Shown: one piece after another, positions 1 through 7,518 of the stretch
How the letters are laid out: every line of letters starts with the position of its first letter
How positions within the stretch are numbered: position 1 is the stretch's first letter
DNA from: Chitinophaga pinensis
GTDB taxonomy: Bacteria; Bacteroidota; Bacteroidia; UKL13-3
NCBI GenBank assembly: GCA_945876985.1
Contig: CAMCQX010000041.1
Coordinates: forward strand, 1 to 9,372
DNA: 9,372 nt
Direction: 5' to 3'
Position numbers and translations under genes: made by a program
Notes under the pieces: generated by a model
Told to the model about the DNA's origin: nothing
Databases searched by the model: none
The model's input: the letters and a program-made list of their open reading frames with translations, nothing else

Positions 1-1560
1 ACCTTGCCATTTAGGTCATCGGGAACAAATTTAACAACTCAATGGACTATAGATAATGCCAATGCTGTTAAACCAATTTGGAAATCATCAGCATCGGTTA
101 CTCAGGCAAATGGTACATCAGGTGTTTCGCTAATGGCCGATAATATTAATTATAACGACAATGGAAGAATTGTTTCTTCTTCATCGTTTAATTTTTCAGG
201 AAAAGCCCGTCCAACTTTGTTTTATTCGTTAGCACATGCACCAAATACAAATGCATCAAAAGAAGATACTTTTGATATAGAAGTTTCAACAGATGGAGGA
301 AATACTTTTACGGTTATTGAAACATTAATAGACCAAAATGGAAATCCAAGTTTAGGAACAGCAGCGGTTCAAAGTAGTACTTTTACTCCTTCATCTGCAA
401 TACAATGGCGCCAAGCTACTGTTGATTTATCGGCTTATGCCAACAATACTTTTGTGCAAATTGCTTTCAGAAGTAGATCAGGTTTAGGCAATCAGATTTA
501 TATCAATAATATCAACGTGTTAAATCCAGTTTCGTTAAGCCAACAAAGTGTTACTTCGGCTACATTTTATTCAGCTGGAATCATCAGTGTTTCGTATGGT
601 TCTAGTATTGGTGCGTCTAATGGAGTTTTATCTGTAAGTCGTTTTGGAGGCACACCAGTTTTTAGTAGTGCAAGTCCAGTTTTTGTTACTAATTCAACCG
701 CTTCTACTAATAATTCGGCTGTTTTTACACCTAATGTTGTGAGTCCTTCGGCTTGGTATTCTGTTAACTATTCAGGAATTGGAACAGGTTATTTACCTGG
801 AACAGCTCCGTTCGATTTATACTTTAATACTTCAGTAATTGGTGGCATTCAAAGTCCTGATAGTTTATATTTAGTTAGAAGGTCAGAATCTACTGGTGGT
901 TGGGTAGCATTAAATACTACTTTGACCTCCGGTTTATTGGTAGCTGCAGGCCTAACTTCTTATGGCGATTTTGGTGTGGCAAGTTCTACATCAGTGAATA
1001 CTTTACCAGTAAAATGGTTAACATTTAACGCAACTAAAATTGATAAAAATAATATTCAATTGGCTTGGTCTACCGCTTCTGAAACTAATAATAATGGTTA
1101 TGAAATAGAACGCAGTTACGATGCTAAAAACTTTACCAATATTGGTTTTGTAAAAGGAGCTGGAACAAGTAATAAATTGAATAACTACTCATTTATTGAT
1201 GCTAACACAAATGGTTTTGATGTATATTACAGATTGAAACAAATAGATTTTGATGGTAATTTCTCATACTCAAATATTGTTAAAATTAGCAATATTGATA
1301 ATGGCACATTTGACATTGTAAATGTGCAGCCAAATCCATTTGATAATGAATTAAATATTAGAATAAATGCTATTTCTGATAAAAATATTCAAGTGTTAAT
1401 TTACGATTCAAAAGGTGCGTTGGTAAGCGAAAGAAATGTAAGTGCAATATTGGGTTTAAATACCATAAACATTGATAATGCCAATGTTTTACCTAAAGGC
1501 TTTTATGTGTTAAAAGTTACCCAAGGCGGAATGACTAAAGCCGTTAAATTGGTGAAATAA
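1..1560 (+). CDS. T9SS type A sorting domain-containing secreted protein, 3' part
   Basis: The reading frame is open at the left edge, so this is the C-terminal 519 residues of a longer protein; the TTG at position 4 is not a credible start. No signal peptide is visible because the N-terminus is missing. Roughly residues 10-175 look like a beta-rich jelly-roll or adhesin-type module, ending in a run of short strands (FVQIAF, IYINNINV). A Ser/Thr/Asn-rich beta region follows to about 330. Residues ~335-430 resemble the Fn3-like module that often precedes sorting domains (LPVKWLTF, IQLAWSTASE, NGYEIERS, YYRLKQID). Residues ~438-519 match the type A sorting domain: a VQPNPF start, VLIYDSKG in the middle, and a final LPKGFYVLKV plus a basic tail. 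From family knowledge, such proteins cross the outer membrane by T9SS and the domain is cleaved, leaving the protein secreted or surface-attached. The activity of the passenger cannot be told; adhesin or enzyme are both possible. Confidence 0.9.
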   Translation, partial: TLPFRSSGTNLTTQWTIDNANAVKPIWKSSASVTQANGTSGVSLMADNINYNDNGRIVSSSSFNFSGKARPTLFYSLAHAPNTNASKEDTFDIEVSTDGGNTFTVIETLIDQNGNPSLGTAAVQSSTFTPSSAIQWRQATVDLSAYANNTFVQIAFRSRSGLGNQIYINNINVLNPVSLSQQSVTSATFYSAGIISVSYGSSIGASNGVLSVSRFGGTPVFSSASPVFVTNSTASTNNSAVFTPNVVSPSAWYSVNYSGIGTGYLPGTAPFDLYFNTSVIGGIQSPDSLYLVRRSESTGGWVALNTTLTSGLLVAAGLTSYGDFGVASSTSVNTLPVKWLTFNATKIDKNNIQLAWSTASETNNNGYEIERSYDAKNFTNIGFVKGAGTSNKLNNYSFIDANTNGFDVYYRLKQIDFDGNFSYSNIVKISNIDNGTFDIVNVQPNPFDNELNIRINAISDKNIQVLIYDSKGALVSERNVSAILGLNTINIDNANVLPKGFYVLKVTQGGMTKAVKLVK

Positions 1561-1576
1561 AGTAGTGTTCTTATAA

Positions 1577-1621
1577 AAATAAAAAAGCTGCACTTTTTAA
1601 TAAAGTGCAGCTTTTTTATTT
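1577..1621. terminator. Bidirectional intrinsic terminator between convergent genes
   Basis: Arms 1577-1596 and 1602-1621 are perfect reverse complements (20 bp) around the 5-nt loop TTAAT. The core is AGCTGCACTTT, flanked on both strands by A/T runs, so each transcript ends its stem in a U-rich tract. The hairpin lies 16 bp after the stop of the T9SS-protein gene and 9 bp beyond the glyS stop. That placement fits one hairpin ending both convergent transcripts. Confidence 0.9.
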
Positions 1622-1630
1622 GATTAAACC

Positions 1631-3118
1631 TTAAACAGTTTGTGTTAGAATCTTTTTCCAATTAATGGCATCATCTAAAATACTTTTGATGCTGCTTATT
1701 GGAATGCGTTCTTGTAACATGGAATCGCGGTAGCGAATAGTTACTGTTTGGTTTTCTAAACTTTCATGATCTACCGTAATGCAAAAAGGAGTTCCCAATG
1801 CATCTTGTCTGCGGTAACGCTTGCCAATGGCATCTTTTTCTTCATAAAAACAGTTATAATCAAACTTCAAATCATCAATGATTTTGCGTGCCACTTCTGG
1901 CAATCCATCTTTTTTAGTTAATGGGAAAATAGCCACTTTGTAAGGTGCTAAAATTGGTGGCAATGACAATACCACTCGCGTATCTTTTTTGTCTCCCTCT
2001 CCTACTTCTTCTTCTTTGTAGCTAGCGCAAAGTGTGTATAAAAACAATCGATCTAAACCAATGCTGGTTTCTATTACATAAGGAATATAATTGCCAAAAG
2101 GTTTTCCATTTTCATCTAAATCAGCATCAAAATATTGCATTTTTTTGCCTGAATGTTCTTGGTGACTTTTTAAGTCAAAATCAGTTCTAGAATGAATGCC
2201 TTCTACTTCTTTAAATCCAAAAGGAAAATCGAATTCAATATCGGTTGCCGCATCGGCATAATGTGCTAGTTTTACATGGTCGTGAAAGCGGTAACTTGCT
2301 TTATCGAAACCCAATGCTAAATGCCATTTTATTCTTGCCTCTTTCCAATATTCGAACCATTGTTTTTGTGTACCCGGACGAACAAAAAACTGCATTTCCA
2401 TTTGTTCAAACTCACGCATTCGCATAATGAATTGGCGCGCTATAATTTCGTTTCTAAATGCTTTTCCGGTTTGAGCAATTCCAAATGGAATTTTCATTCT
2501 ACCACTTTTTTGAACATTTAAAAAATTCACAAAAATTCCTTGCGCAGTTTCCGGACGTAAGTAAATTTTATCAGCATCTTCAGCCATTGCACCCATTTCG
2601 GTGCTGAACATTAAATTGAATTGGCGCACATCTGTCCAATTCCTAGTTCCGCTAAAAGGGCAAGCTATTTCGTGTTGTTCTATTAACGTTTTTAGTTGGT
2701 CTAAATCGTTTGCCAAAAGTGAATTGTCCAAAGCAGTTTGTAATTCATCGGCTTTATTAGTTTTGCCATCTTTTTGGTATTTAGCAATTTTATCTTCCAA
2801 TAAATTATCAGCACGGTAACGTTTTTTACTGTCTTTATTGTCAATCATTGGATCGCTGAAACCATCAATATGGCCGCTGGCTTTCCAAGTTTTTGGGTGC
2901 ATAAAAATTGCAGCATCTAATCCCACAATATTATCGTGAGTTTGCACCATAAATTTCCACCAATATTGGCGTAAATTATTTTTTAGCTCCACCCCATTTT
3001 GCCCGTAATCATACACCGCACCTAAACCGTTATCATAAATTTCGCTGCTGGTAAATACAAAACCGTATTCTTTGCAATGCGATACTACTTTTTTAAATAT
3101 ATCTATATCTTCACTCAT
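1631..3118 (-). CDS. glyS: Glycyl-tRNA synthetase (glycine--tRNA ligase, class II, alpha2 type)
   Basis: A cytosolic enzyme that charges tRNA-Gly with glycine using ATP. The 495-residue protein is a complete single-chain, homodimer-type GlyRS, not the alpha2beta2 bacterial type. The N-terminus has the family pattern VVSHCKEYGF, SSEIYDNGLGAVYDYGQNG, then NIVGLDAAIFMHP and SGHIDGFSDP. Glycine and adenylate-site sequence is seen at RPETAQGIF (~188-196). Class II motif 2 starts at FRNEIIARQF (~221) and includes the REFEQMEMQFF stretch. A glycine-recognition loop (EVEGIHSRTDFDL) lies at ~304-316, and motif 3, with GLDRLFLY, at ~354-361. Residues ~393-490 form the anticodon-binding domain (YKVAIFPL, GKRYRRQDALGTPFCITVD). 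The ATG at 3118 gives the expected short family N-terminus; no Shine-Dalgarno sequence precedes it. The gene stands alone, divergent from recJ, and ends at the shared hairpin terminator. In Bacteroidota annotations this form is usually called glyS. Confidence 0.97.
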   Translation of the reverse strand: MSEDIDIFKKVVSHCKEYGFVFTSSEIYDNGLGAVYDYGQNGVELKNNLRQYWWKFMVQTHDNIVGLDAAIFMHPKTWKASGHIDGFSDPMIDNKDSKKRYRADNLLEDKIAKYQKDGKTNKADELQTALDNSLLANDLDQLKTLIEQHEIACPFSGTRNWTDVRQFNLMFSTEMGAMAEDADKIYLRPETAQGIFVNFLNVQKSGRMKIPFGIAQTGKAFRNEIIARQFIMRMREFEQMEMQFFVRPGTQKQWFEYWKEARIKWHLALGFDKASYRFHDHVKLAHYADAATDIEFDFPFGFKEVEGIHSRTDFDLKSHQEHSGKKMQYFDADLDENGKPFGNYIPYVIETSIGLDRLFLYTLCASYKEEEVGEGDKKDTRVVLSLPPILAPYKVAIFPLTKKDGLPEVARKIIDDLKFDYNCFYEEKDAIGKRYRRQDALGTPFCITVDHESLENQTVTIRYRDSMLQERIPISSIKSILDDAINWKKILTQTV

Positions 3119-3156
3119 AAATTGGGTTGCAAAATAAGCAAAACTTGTTGATTTTT

Positions 3157-3236
3157 GATTTAGAGATTTAGAGATTTGGAGATTTGGAGATTTGTTAGAT
3201 GGTTAAATTGTTTTATTGTTGAATTGTTATATTGGA
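3157..3236. repeat. Compound 8-bp-period tandem repeat, ten units
   Basis: Ten consecutive 8-mers keep one register here. Two GATTTAGA and two GATTTGGA units are followed by GATTTGTT and AGATGGTT, then a change of type to AAATTGTT, TTATTGTT and GAATTGTT, ending with ATATTGGA. Column 4 is T in all ten units, column 5 is T in nine, and column 6 is G in eight; the rough consensus is NWWTTGKW. A weaker copy may precede it (3149-3156). On the other strand the two halves read as AATCTCYA-type and AACAATTY-type octamers. I recall similar low-complexity intergenic repeats from Bacteroidota genomes, but that is memory and not something shown here. The repeat occupies much of the glyS-recJ divergent intergenic region. 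It is too short and spacer-free to be a CRISPR array. Confidence 0.8.
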
Positions 3237-3325
3237 GTTTTACCAATTTTTTCAAACTAAAAATAAGCCATTTACATAAAAAATGAAATAAAATTACATA
3301 CAATACACTACATTCGCCACACATT

Positions 3326-5032
3326 ATGCAAAAACAATGGCGAGCAAAACCCGAACCCGATAAGAAGACTGTTGAAGCCTTGTCTAGTGCTATTAATGTA
3401 AACAAAGTGCTTTCAGGAATTTTGGTGCAGCGTGGTGTTGATACTTTTGATAAAGCAAAAAACTTTTTTAGACCTCAATATTCCCACATGCACGATCCTT
3501 TTATTATGAAAGGAATGACTAGGGCCATTGAAAGAATAGACGAAGCCTTAGAAAAAAACCAAAAAATATTAATTTATGGCGATTACGATGTAGATGGAAC
3601 CACTTCGGTTGCTACTGTTTACGATTTTTTTTCCAAGCGTTTTAAAGAAATAGAATATTATATTCCCGATAGATATACCGAAGGTTATGGCATATCGTTT
3701 ATGGCCATTGACTGGGCTAGCAATAATGGTTACAGTTTAATTATAGCTTTAGATTGTGGTATAAAAGCCAACGATAAAGTAAAATATGCCAACAAAAAAG
3801 GTGTTGATTTTATTATTTGCGACCATCATTTACCAGGTGATGAATTGCCAGCGGCTGTGGCTATTTTAAATCCAAAACAAGCCGATTGCCCTTATCCTTT
3901 TAAAGAACTTTCGGGTTGTGGAATTGGGTTAAAATTAGTGCAAGGATATTGCATTAAACACGAAATTGATTTTAAAGAAGTAGAAGAATACATGGACCTT
4001 TCGGCCATTAGTGTAGCCAGCGATTTGGTGCCTATTATGGACGAAAACCGAGTAATTACTTACCAAGGTTTAAAAAAACTAAAAACAAATCCGAACCGAG
4101 GCATCAAAGCATTGTTAGAAAATTATGCGCCTAGGCCAGAATATTCGGTAAATGATATTGTATTTTTTATTGGGCCAAGAATAAATGCAGCTGGAAGAAT
4201 TGCAGATGCTAAAGATTCGGTAAGGTTAATGATTTCTGACAAAGACAAAGATTCGGCAGAGATTGCTGAAATGATTAACCACCACAACAACGAACGCAGA
4301 AACTTTGATAGCAGTATTACTGAAGAAGCTTTTAACATGATTTTGGCCGATAAAGATTTTCATAGCCGAAAGTCAACGGTTTTATTTCATTCAGAATGGC
4401 ATAAAGGGGTCATTGGAATTGTGGCTTCGCGCTTAATTGAAAAATATTACAGACCAACTATTGTTCTTACCGAAAGCAATGGAATGGCAGCTGGTTCTGC
4501 TCGTTCTGTAGAGGGCTTTGATTTATACGGTGCCATTGAAGAATGTGCTGATTTATTAGAACAATACGGTGGACATACGCATGCTGCTGGTTTAACTTTA
4601 AGGGTAGAAAATGTTCCAAAATTTCAAGAAAAATTTGAAGCAATCGTTTCCAAAAATATTGTTACACGCAGTTTAACACCCGAAATAGAATACGATACTG
4701 AAATTCCTTTTAGGGCTATAACACCTAAGTTTTTTAGTGTGCTAAAGCAATTTGCTCCTTTTGGACCAGGCAATGCAAGCCCAATTTTTATGACCAGAAA
4801 TGTATGGGATGTAGGCGATGCAACCATTGTTGGAAACAACCATTTGCGCTTAAGTTTAACCCACGAAGAAGGTGGAAGAATATACAAAGCAATTGGCTTT
4901 GGACTAGGCGAACACCACGATAAAGTAGCCCAAGGTATTAGCTTTGATATTTGTTATTATATAGAAGAAAATTTCTTTAACGGACACGTAAATTTACAAC
5001 TGAATATTAAAGATATTTTGTTTAAAACGTAA
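3326..5032 (+). CDS. recJ: Single-stranded-DNA-specific 5'-3' exonuclease RecJ
   Basis: RecJ degrades single-stranded DNA 5' to 3' in recombination (RecF pathway), mismatch and base-excision repair. The 568-residue protein has the usual length and full domain order. The DHH phosphoesterase domain carries motif I GDYDVDG (85-91, three metal-binding Asp), motif II LDCG (142-145), the signature DHH (166-168) and a later SDLVP (232-236) Asp. GPRINAAGR lies at 283-291. The DHHA1 domain has HKGVIGIVASRL (359-370), GSARSVEGFDL and the nucleic-acid-binding GGHTHAAG (415-422). Residues ~450-568 match the C-terminal OB-like RecJ domain (FAPFGPGN at ~476-483). All expected metal-binding residues are present. 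The ATG at 3326 gives the typical N-terminus with a Trp at residue 5 and an LVQRGV segment near residue 33; no Shine-Dalgarno sequence is visible. It is divergent from glyS and convergent with the M28 peptidase gene, overlapping that gene's stop by 11 bp. Confidence 0.97.
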   Translation: MQKQWRAKPEPDKKTVEALSSAINVNKVLSGILVQRGVDTFDKAKNFFRPQYSHMHDPFIMKGMTRAIERIDEALEKNQKILIYGDYDVDGTTSVATVYDFFSKRFKEIEYYIPDRYTEGYGISFMAIDWASNNGYSLIIALDCGIKANDKVKYANKKGVDFIICDHHLPGDELPAAVAILNPKQADCPYPFKELSGCGIGLKLVQGYCIKHEIDFKEVEEYMDLSAISVASDLVPIMDENRVITYQGLKKLKTNPNRGIKALLENYAPRPEYSVNDIVFFIGPRINAAGRIADAKDSVRLMISDKDKDSAEIAEMINHHNNERRNFDSSITEEAFNMILADKDFHSRKSTVLFHSEWHKGVIGIVASRLIEKYYRPTIVLTESNGMAAGSARSVEGFDLYGAIEECADLLEQYGGHTHAAGLTLRVENVPKFQEKFEAIVSKNIVTRSLTPEIEYDTEIPFRAITPKFFSVLKQFAPFGPGNASPIFMTRNVWDVGDATIVGNNHLRLSLTHEEGGRIYKAIGFGLGEHHDKVAQGISFDICYYIEENFFNGHVNLQLNIKDILFKT

Positions 5033-6695
5033 TTTCTACTTCCATTTCTTTACCGTCTCTAACTACAATGGCTTTTACTTTTTCGCCTTTACTATATTTA
5101 CCCAAACATTTCATGTAAGCTTGCATGTCGATAACTTCGTCAACACCTAATTTTATGAGGGTGTCGCCACGTTTTAAGTTTGCATTTGCAGCAGGTCTTC
5201 CCTCTGTAACTCCATCTATTCTTACCCCTTTTCCCTCGTATAAATAATCGGGCATAATGCCTAAAGTTACTTTAAAACCAGTGCTTCCAGTGCTTGAATG
5301 GGTGTCTTTGGTTTTAGTAAATTTTAAACGTGGTTCATTTTCTAAATTATAAACTAAATTATATATGTATTTGATAACAGCTAATTCGCCTTTATAATTA
5401 ATCAACTGATCGTCATCGCTAGGTTTGTGATAATCGTAATGTGAACCAGTAAAGAAATGTAAAACAGGAATTCCAATATTATAAAATGAAGTATGATCAC
5501 TAGCACCCACGCCACTTTCCGATGTTTTTGGTTTTATACCTTCAATATTAATATTAGCCAAAGCAATGTTCCATGTTGGCGAAGTTCCTACACCATCAAT
5601 AGCAAAAGTTTGTTTTGCAGTATCTAACCTTCCAAGCATATCCATATTGATCATGTAGTTAATTTTGGTGGTGTCAATGCTTGGATTTTTGCAAAAATAA
5701 TTAGAACCTAAAAGACCTTCTTCCTCGCCACTAAAGGCAATGAACAAATAATTATATTTAGTTAAATGAGCTTTTTTTATTACTTCGGCTAATTCAATTA
5801 ATGCAGCAGTTCCACTTGCATTGTCATCGGCACCGTTATGAATTTGTGGCTTTTCGTTTTCAGGTCTTCTGTAAGTGGAACCGCCTAATTCATTATAACC
5901 CAAATGGTCGTAATGCGCTCCAATTACTACTGTTTGAGCAGCTTTATTGTTTAAATAAGCAATTACATTATGGCCGGTTAAAGTTCTTGAAATGGTGTCA
6001 ATATTTAATTTTACAGAAGCATTGTCAAAATGAATAGAGTCTATTCTGTTTTCATGAGAAATAAAATAAACAGGAATTTTATAAAAATGATTTTTGAAAA
6101 ACGGCTTGAATTCTGGTTCTAAAACATCCGCATTTTGGTTAATAATAATGACAGCTTTAGCGCCTAAAGCAATGGCGGTGTCTATTTTAGTTTCTAGTCC
6201 AATTTTGTTATTTGGGTTGTTTTTATCAGCTAATTTATAAACCAATATTTTACCATCTAAATGCTTTTTGTTTAAATAATCGGTAGTATTTCCTGCTCCA
6301 AGCCAAATGGTTTTACCTTTTATTTTTCCAATATTGCTTTCAGTTAATGGATAAAAACCAGTTGGGTTTATGCCTGCTAAAACTTTTTCAAAACTTTTTC
6401 TGCTCATGGAAAAAGAAATATTGTTGTACGATAACTTACTTAAAGTAAAAGCCTGTAAAAATCCGCCATCACTGCCTTTTGGTGTTAACCCAAGCGATTG
6501 AAAATTATCAATTAAAAACTCATAAGCTAATTTTTCGCCACGGCTTCCCATTAATCGTCCTTCAAGCCTATCGCTAGCTAAATAACTTATGTTTTGTTCC
6601 AATGAATTGATGGTTTCTTCATCGGTTTTTATTAAATTTTGCGCAAATAAATGACCAATAGCACTAAAGAATAGAATGGATAATAAGAATTTCAT
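5022..6695 (-). CDS. Secreted M28 family zinc metallopeptidase with PA-like insert and C-terminal PDZ domain
   Basis: A probable exported aminopeptidase or related hydrolase of family M28. Residues 1-19 form a signal peptide (MKFLLSILFF start, hydrophobic core, LFAQ at the likely cleavage site); no lipobox Cys. Residues ~110-235 look like a protease-associated insert. The two-zinc catalytic core runs ~240-450. By alignment to Aeromonas aminopeptidase motifs, likely ligands are H261 (GAHYDHLG), bridging D290 (NGADDNASG), E325 with neighbouring E324 as general base (FSGEEEGLLGS), D352 (NMDMLGR) and H423 (DYHKPSDD). A Ser/Thr/Gly linker leads to a PDZ domain at ~475-557 (LGIMPDY, GRPAANANLKRGDTLIKLG). 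The 557 residues fit the PDZ-bearing M28 group of Bacteroidota. The start lies inside the end of the TSUP gene (32-bp overlap); the signal peptide beginning exactly there supports it. It is the last gene of the apparent operon, with no terminator before the convergent recJ end. Substrate is unknown. Confidence 0.93.
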   Translation of the reverse strand: MKFLLSILFFSAIGHLFAQNLIKTDEETINSLEQNISYLASDRLEGRLMGSRGEKLAYEFLIDNFQSLGLTPKGSDGGFLQAFTLSKLSYNNISFSMSRKSFEKVLAGINPTGFYPLTESNIGKIKGKTIWLGAGNTTDYLNKKHLDGKILVYKLADKNNPNNKIGLETKIDTAIALGAKAVIIINQNADVLEPEFKPFFKNHFYKIPVYFISHENRIDSIHFDNASVKLNIDTISRTLTGHNVIAYLNNKAAQTVVIGAHYDHLGYNELGGSTYRRPENEKPQIHNGADDNASGTAALIELAEVIKKAHLTKYNYLFIAFSGEEEGLLGSNYFCKNPSIDTTKINYMINMDMLGRLDTAKQTFAIDGVGTSPTWNIALANINIEGIKPKTSESGVGASDHTSFYNIGIPVLHFFTGSHYDYHKPSDDDQLINYKGELAVIKYIYNLVYNLENEPRLKFTKTKDTHSSTGSTGFKVTLGIMPDYLYEGKGVRIDGVTEGRPAANANLKRGDTLIKLGVDEVIDMQAYMKCLGKYSKGEKVKAIVVRDGKEMEVEITF

Positions 6696-7497
6696 AAATA
6701 ACTTTTAATAAAACAATGGAAGCAAAGCTAGCGAATATAATACGAATGGTTTGCGATTTGCTTTTTTGAGCAGTTTTTACTCCCATTTGAGCAAATAAAA
6801 ATGTTCCAATAATTAAGGGTAAAGCAATTGGTAAAAGGATGTAACCAAATTGGAAACTACTGATTTTATGAACTGGAATAATATTTAAATTTAAAATTCC
6901 AATTACCAAAGCAAAACCAAGGATAACACTCGTAGAAATAGCACTTGCTTTTTTAATATCTAACTTCATCCATTCGGTAAAAACAGGCGTCATAATTACT
7001 CCGCCACCTAAGCCCGACATGGCAGTAACTATACCTGCAAATGCGCCTGTAATATTGTATTTATAGTTATCGGCTTTGGTGCTTTCAGCAATGATTGCTT
7101 TGGGTTTTGATAAAAACATTTTGAAAACAACAAACAAAAGCATGGATAAAAAAAAGTATAAAAACACATCGCGGCTATACCAAGTTCCTTTGTTTATTAA
7201 GGTTTGTAAAACAATAACACTAACTACTCCAGGTAATAATGTTTGTATTATTTCCTTAAAAAACAAATTGCCTAATTTATACTGTTTGTAGCTTGCTATA
7301 GCTGCAGAAAACATAATTACAAAAAGCGAATTGGCTAAAACTGCTTTTACCAATTCTGTATCATGAAAATATTTTGAAAGAAAATAATCTAATACAGGAA
7401 CATAAATGATGCCACCGCCAACACCCAAATAACCCGACATAAAGCCACCAAAAGAGCCAAATAAAAATAGGATAATAAAATCGTTTATTGATAACAT
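6664..7497 (-). CDS. TSUP family permease (sulfite exporter TauE/SafE-like)
   Basis: An inner-membrane protein of 277 residues with about eight hydrophobic segments (roughly 6-36, 50-70, 82-100, 108-128, 148-172, 183-206, 215-237, 250-273). It shows the two-fold internal repeat of the family: a glycine-rich motif followed by a proline in each half, GYLGVGGGIIYVPVL (~22-36) and MSGLGGGVIMTPVF (~160-173). Known TSUP members move sulfite, organosulfonates or related anions; nothing here identifies the substrate and no sulfur-metabolism genes are adjacent. The ATG at 7497 is 17 bp beyond the S41 stop, and the 3' end overlaps the M28 start by 32 bp, so the three genes are probably co-transcribed and translationally linked. 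The start codon lies in one arm of a 9-bp inverted repeat. Confidence 0.92.
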   Translation of the reverse strand: MLSINDFIILFLFGSFGGFMSGYLGVGGGIIYVPVLDYFLSKYFHDTELVKAVLANSLFVIMFSAAIASYKQYKLGNLFFKEIIQTLLPGVVSVIVLQTLINKGTWYSRDVFLYFFLSMLLFVVFKMFLSKPKAIIAESTKADNYKYNITGAFAGIVTAMSGLGGGVIMTPVFTEWMKLDIKKASAISTSVILGFALVIGILNLNIIPVHKISSFQFGYILLPIALPLIIGTFLFAQMGVKTAQKSKSQTIRIIFASFASIVLLKVIYEILIIHSIL

Positions 7498-7518
7498 TTT
7501 TTTATAGGTAAATGTTAT
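7491..7518 (-). promoter_or_regulatory. Inverted repeat joining S41 stop and TSUP start (possible translational-coupling hairpin)
   Basis: Arms 7491-7499 and 7510-7518 are perfect 9-bp reverse complements with a 10-nt loop. In the minus-strand mRNA the 5' arm is AUAACAUUU, which contains the S41 stop codon (7515-7517). The 3' arm is AAAUGUUAU, which contains the TSUP AUG (7495-7497). A ribosome finishing S41 would open the stem and expose the TSUP start. The stem has only one G-C pair, so it would be weak. Function is inference. Confidence 0.4.

Noticed and set aside
4..6. TTG as a start codon for the first gene
   Set aside because: The frame is open to the window edge and the sequence here is in the middle of a domain; there is no signal peptide, which a T9SS protein must have.
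2245..2819. Three plus-strand open frames of 60-72 codons
   Set aside because: They lie antisense within the clearly coding glyS gene and show no domain or independent signals.
3157..3236. CRISPR array
   Set aside because: The repeated unit is 8 bp with no spacers, and no cas genes are present.
3119..3325. T-box or other riboswitch controlling glyS
   Set aside because: No specifier stem, T-box consensus or antiterminator-like hairpin is visible, and T-boxes are not typical of Bacteroidota. Only weak one-mismatch -7 boxes were seen in this region (for example 3228-3235 on + and 3253-3260 on -), too poor to annotate.
3160..3405. Minus-strand open frame of 81 codons
   Set aside because: Its C-terminal part is a translation of the octamer repeat, and its N-terminal part lies antisense over the recJ start; it resembles no protein family and is best explained as repeat-derived.
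4123..4887. Two minus-strand open frames of 71 and 87 codons
   Set aside because: They are antisense shadows of recJ, whose motifs are intact over this stretch.
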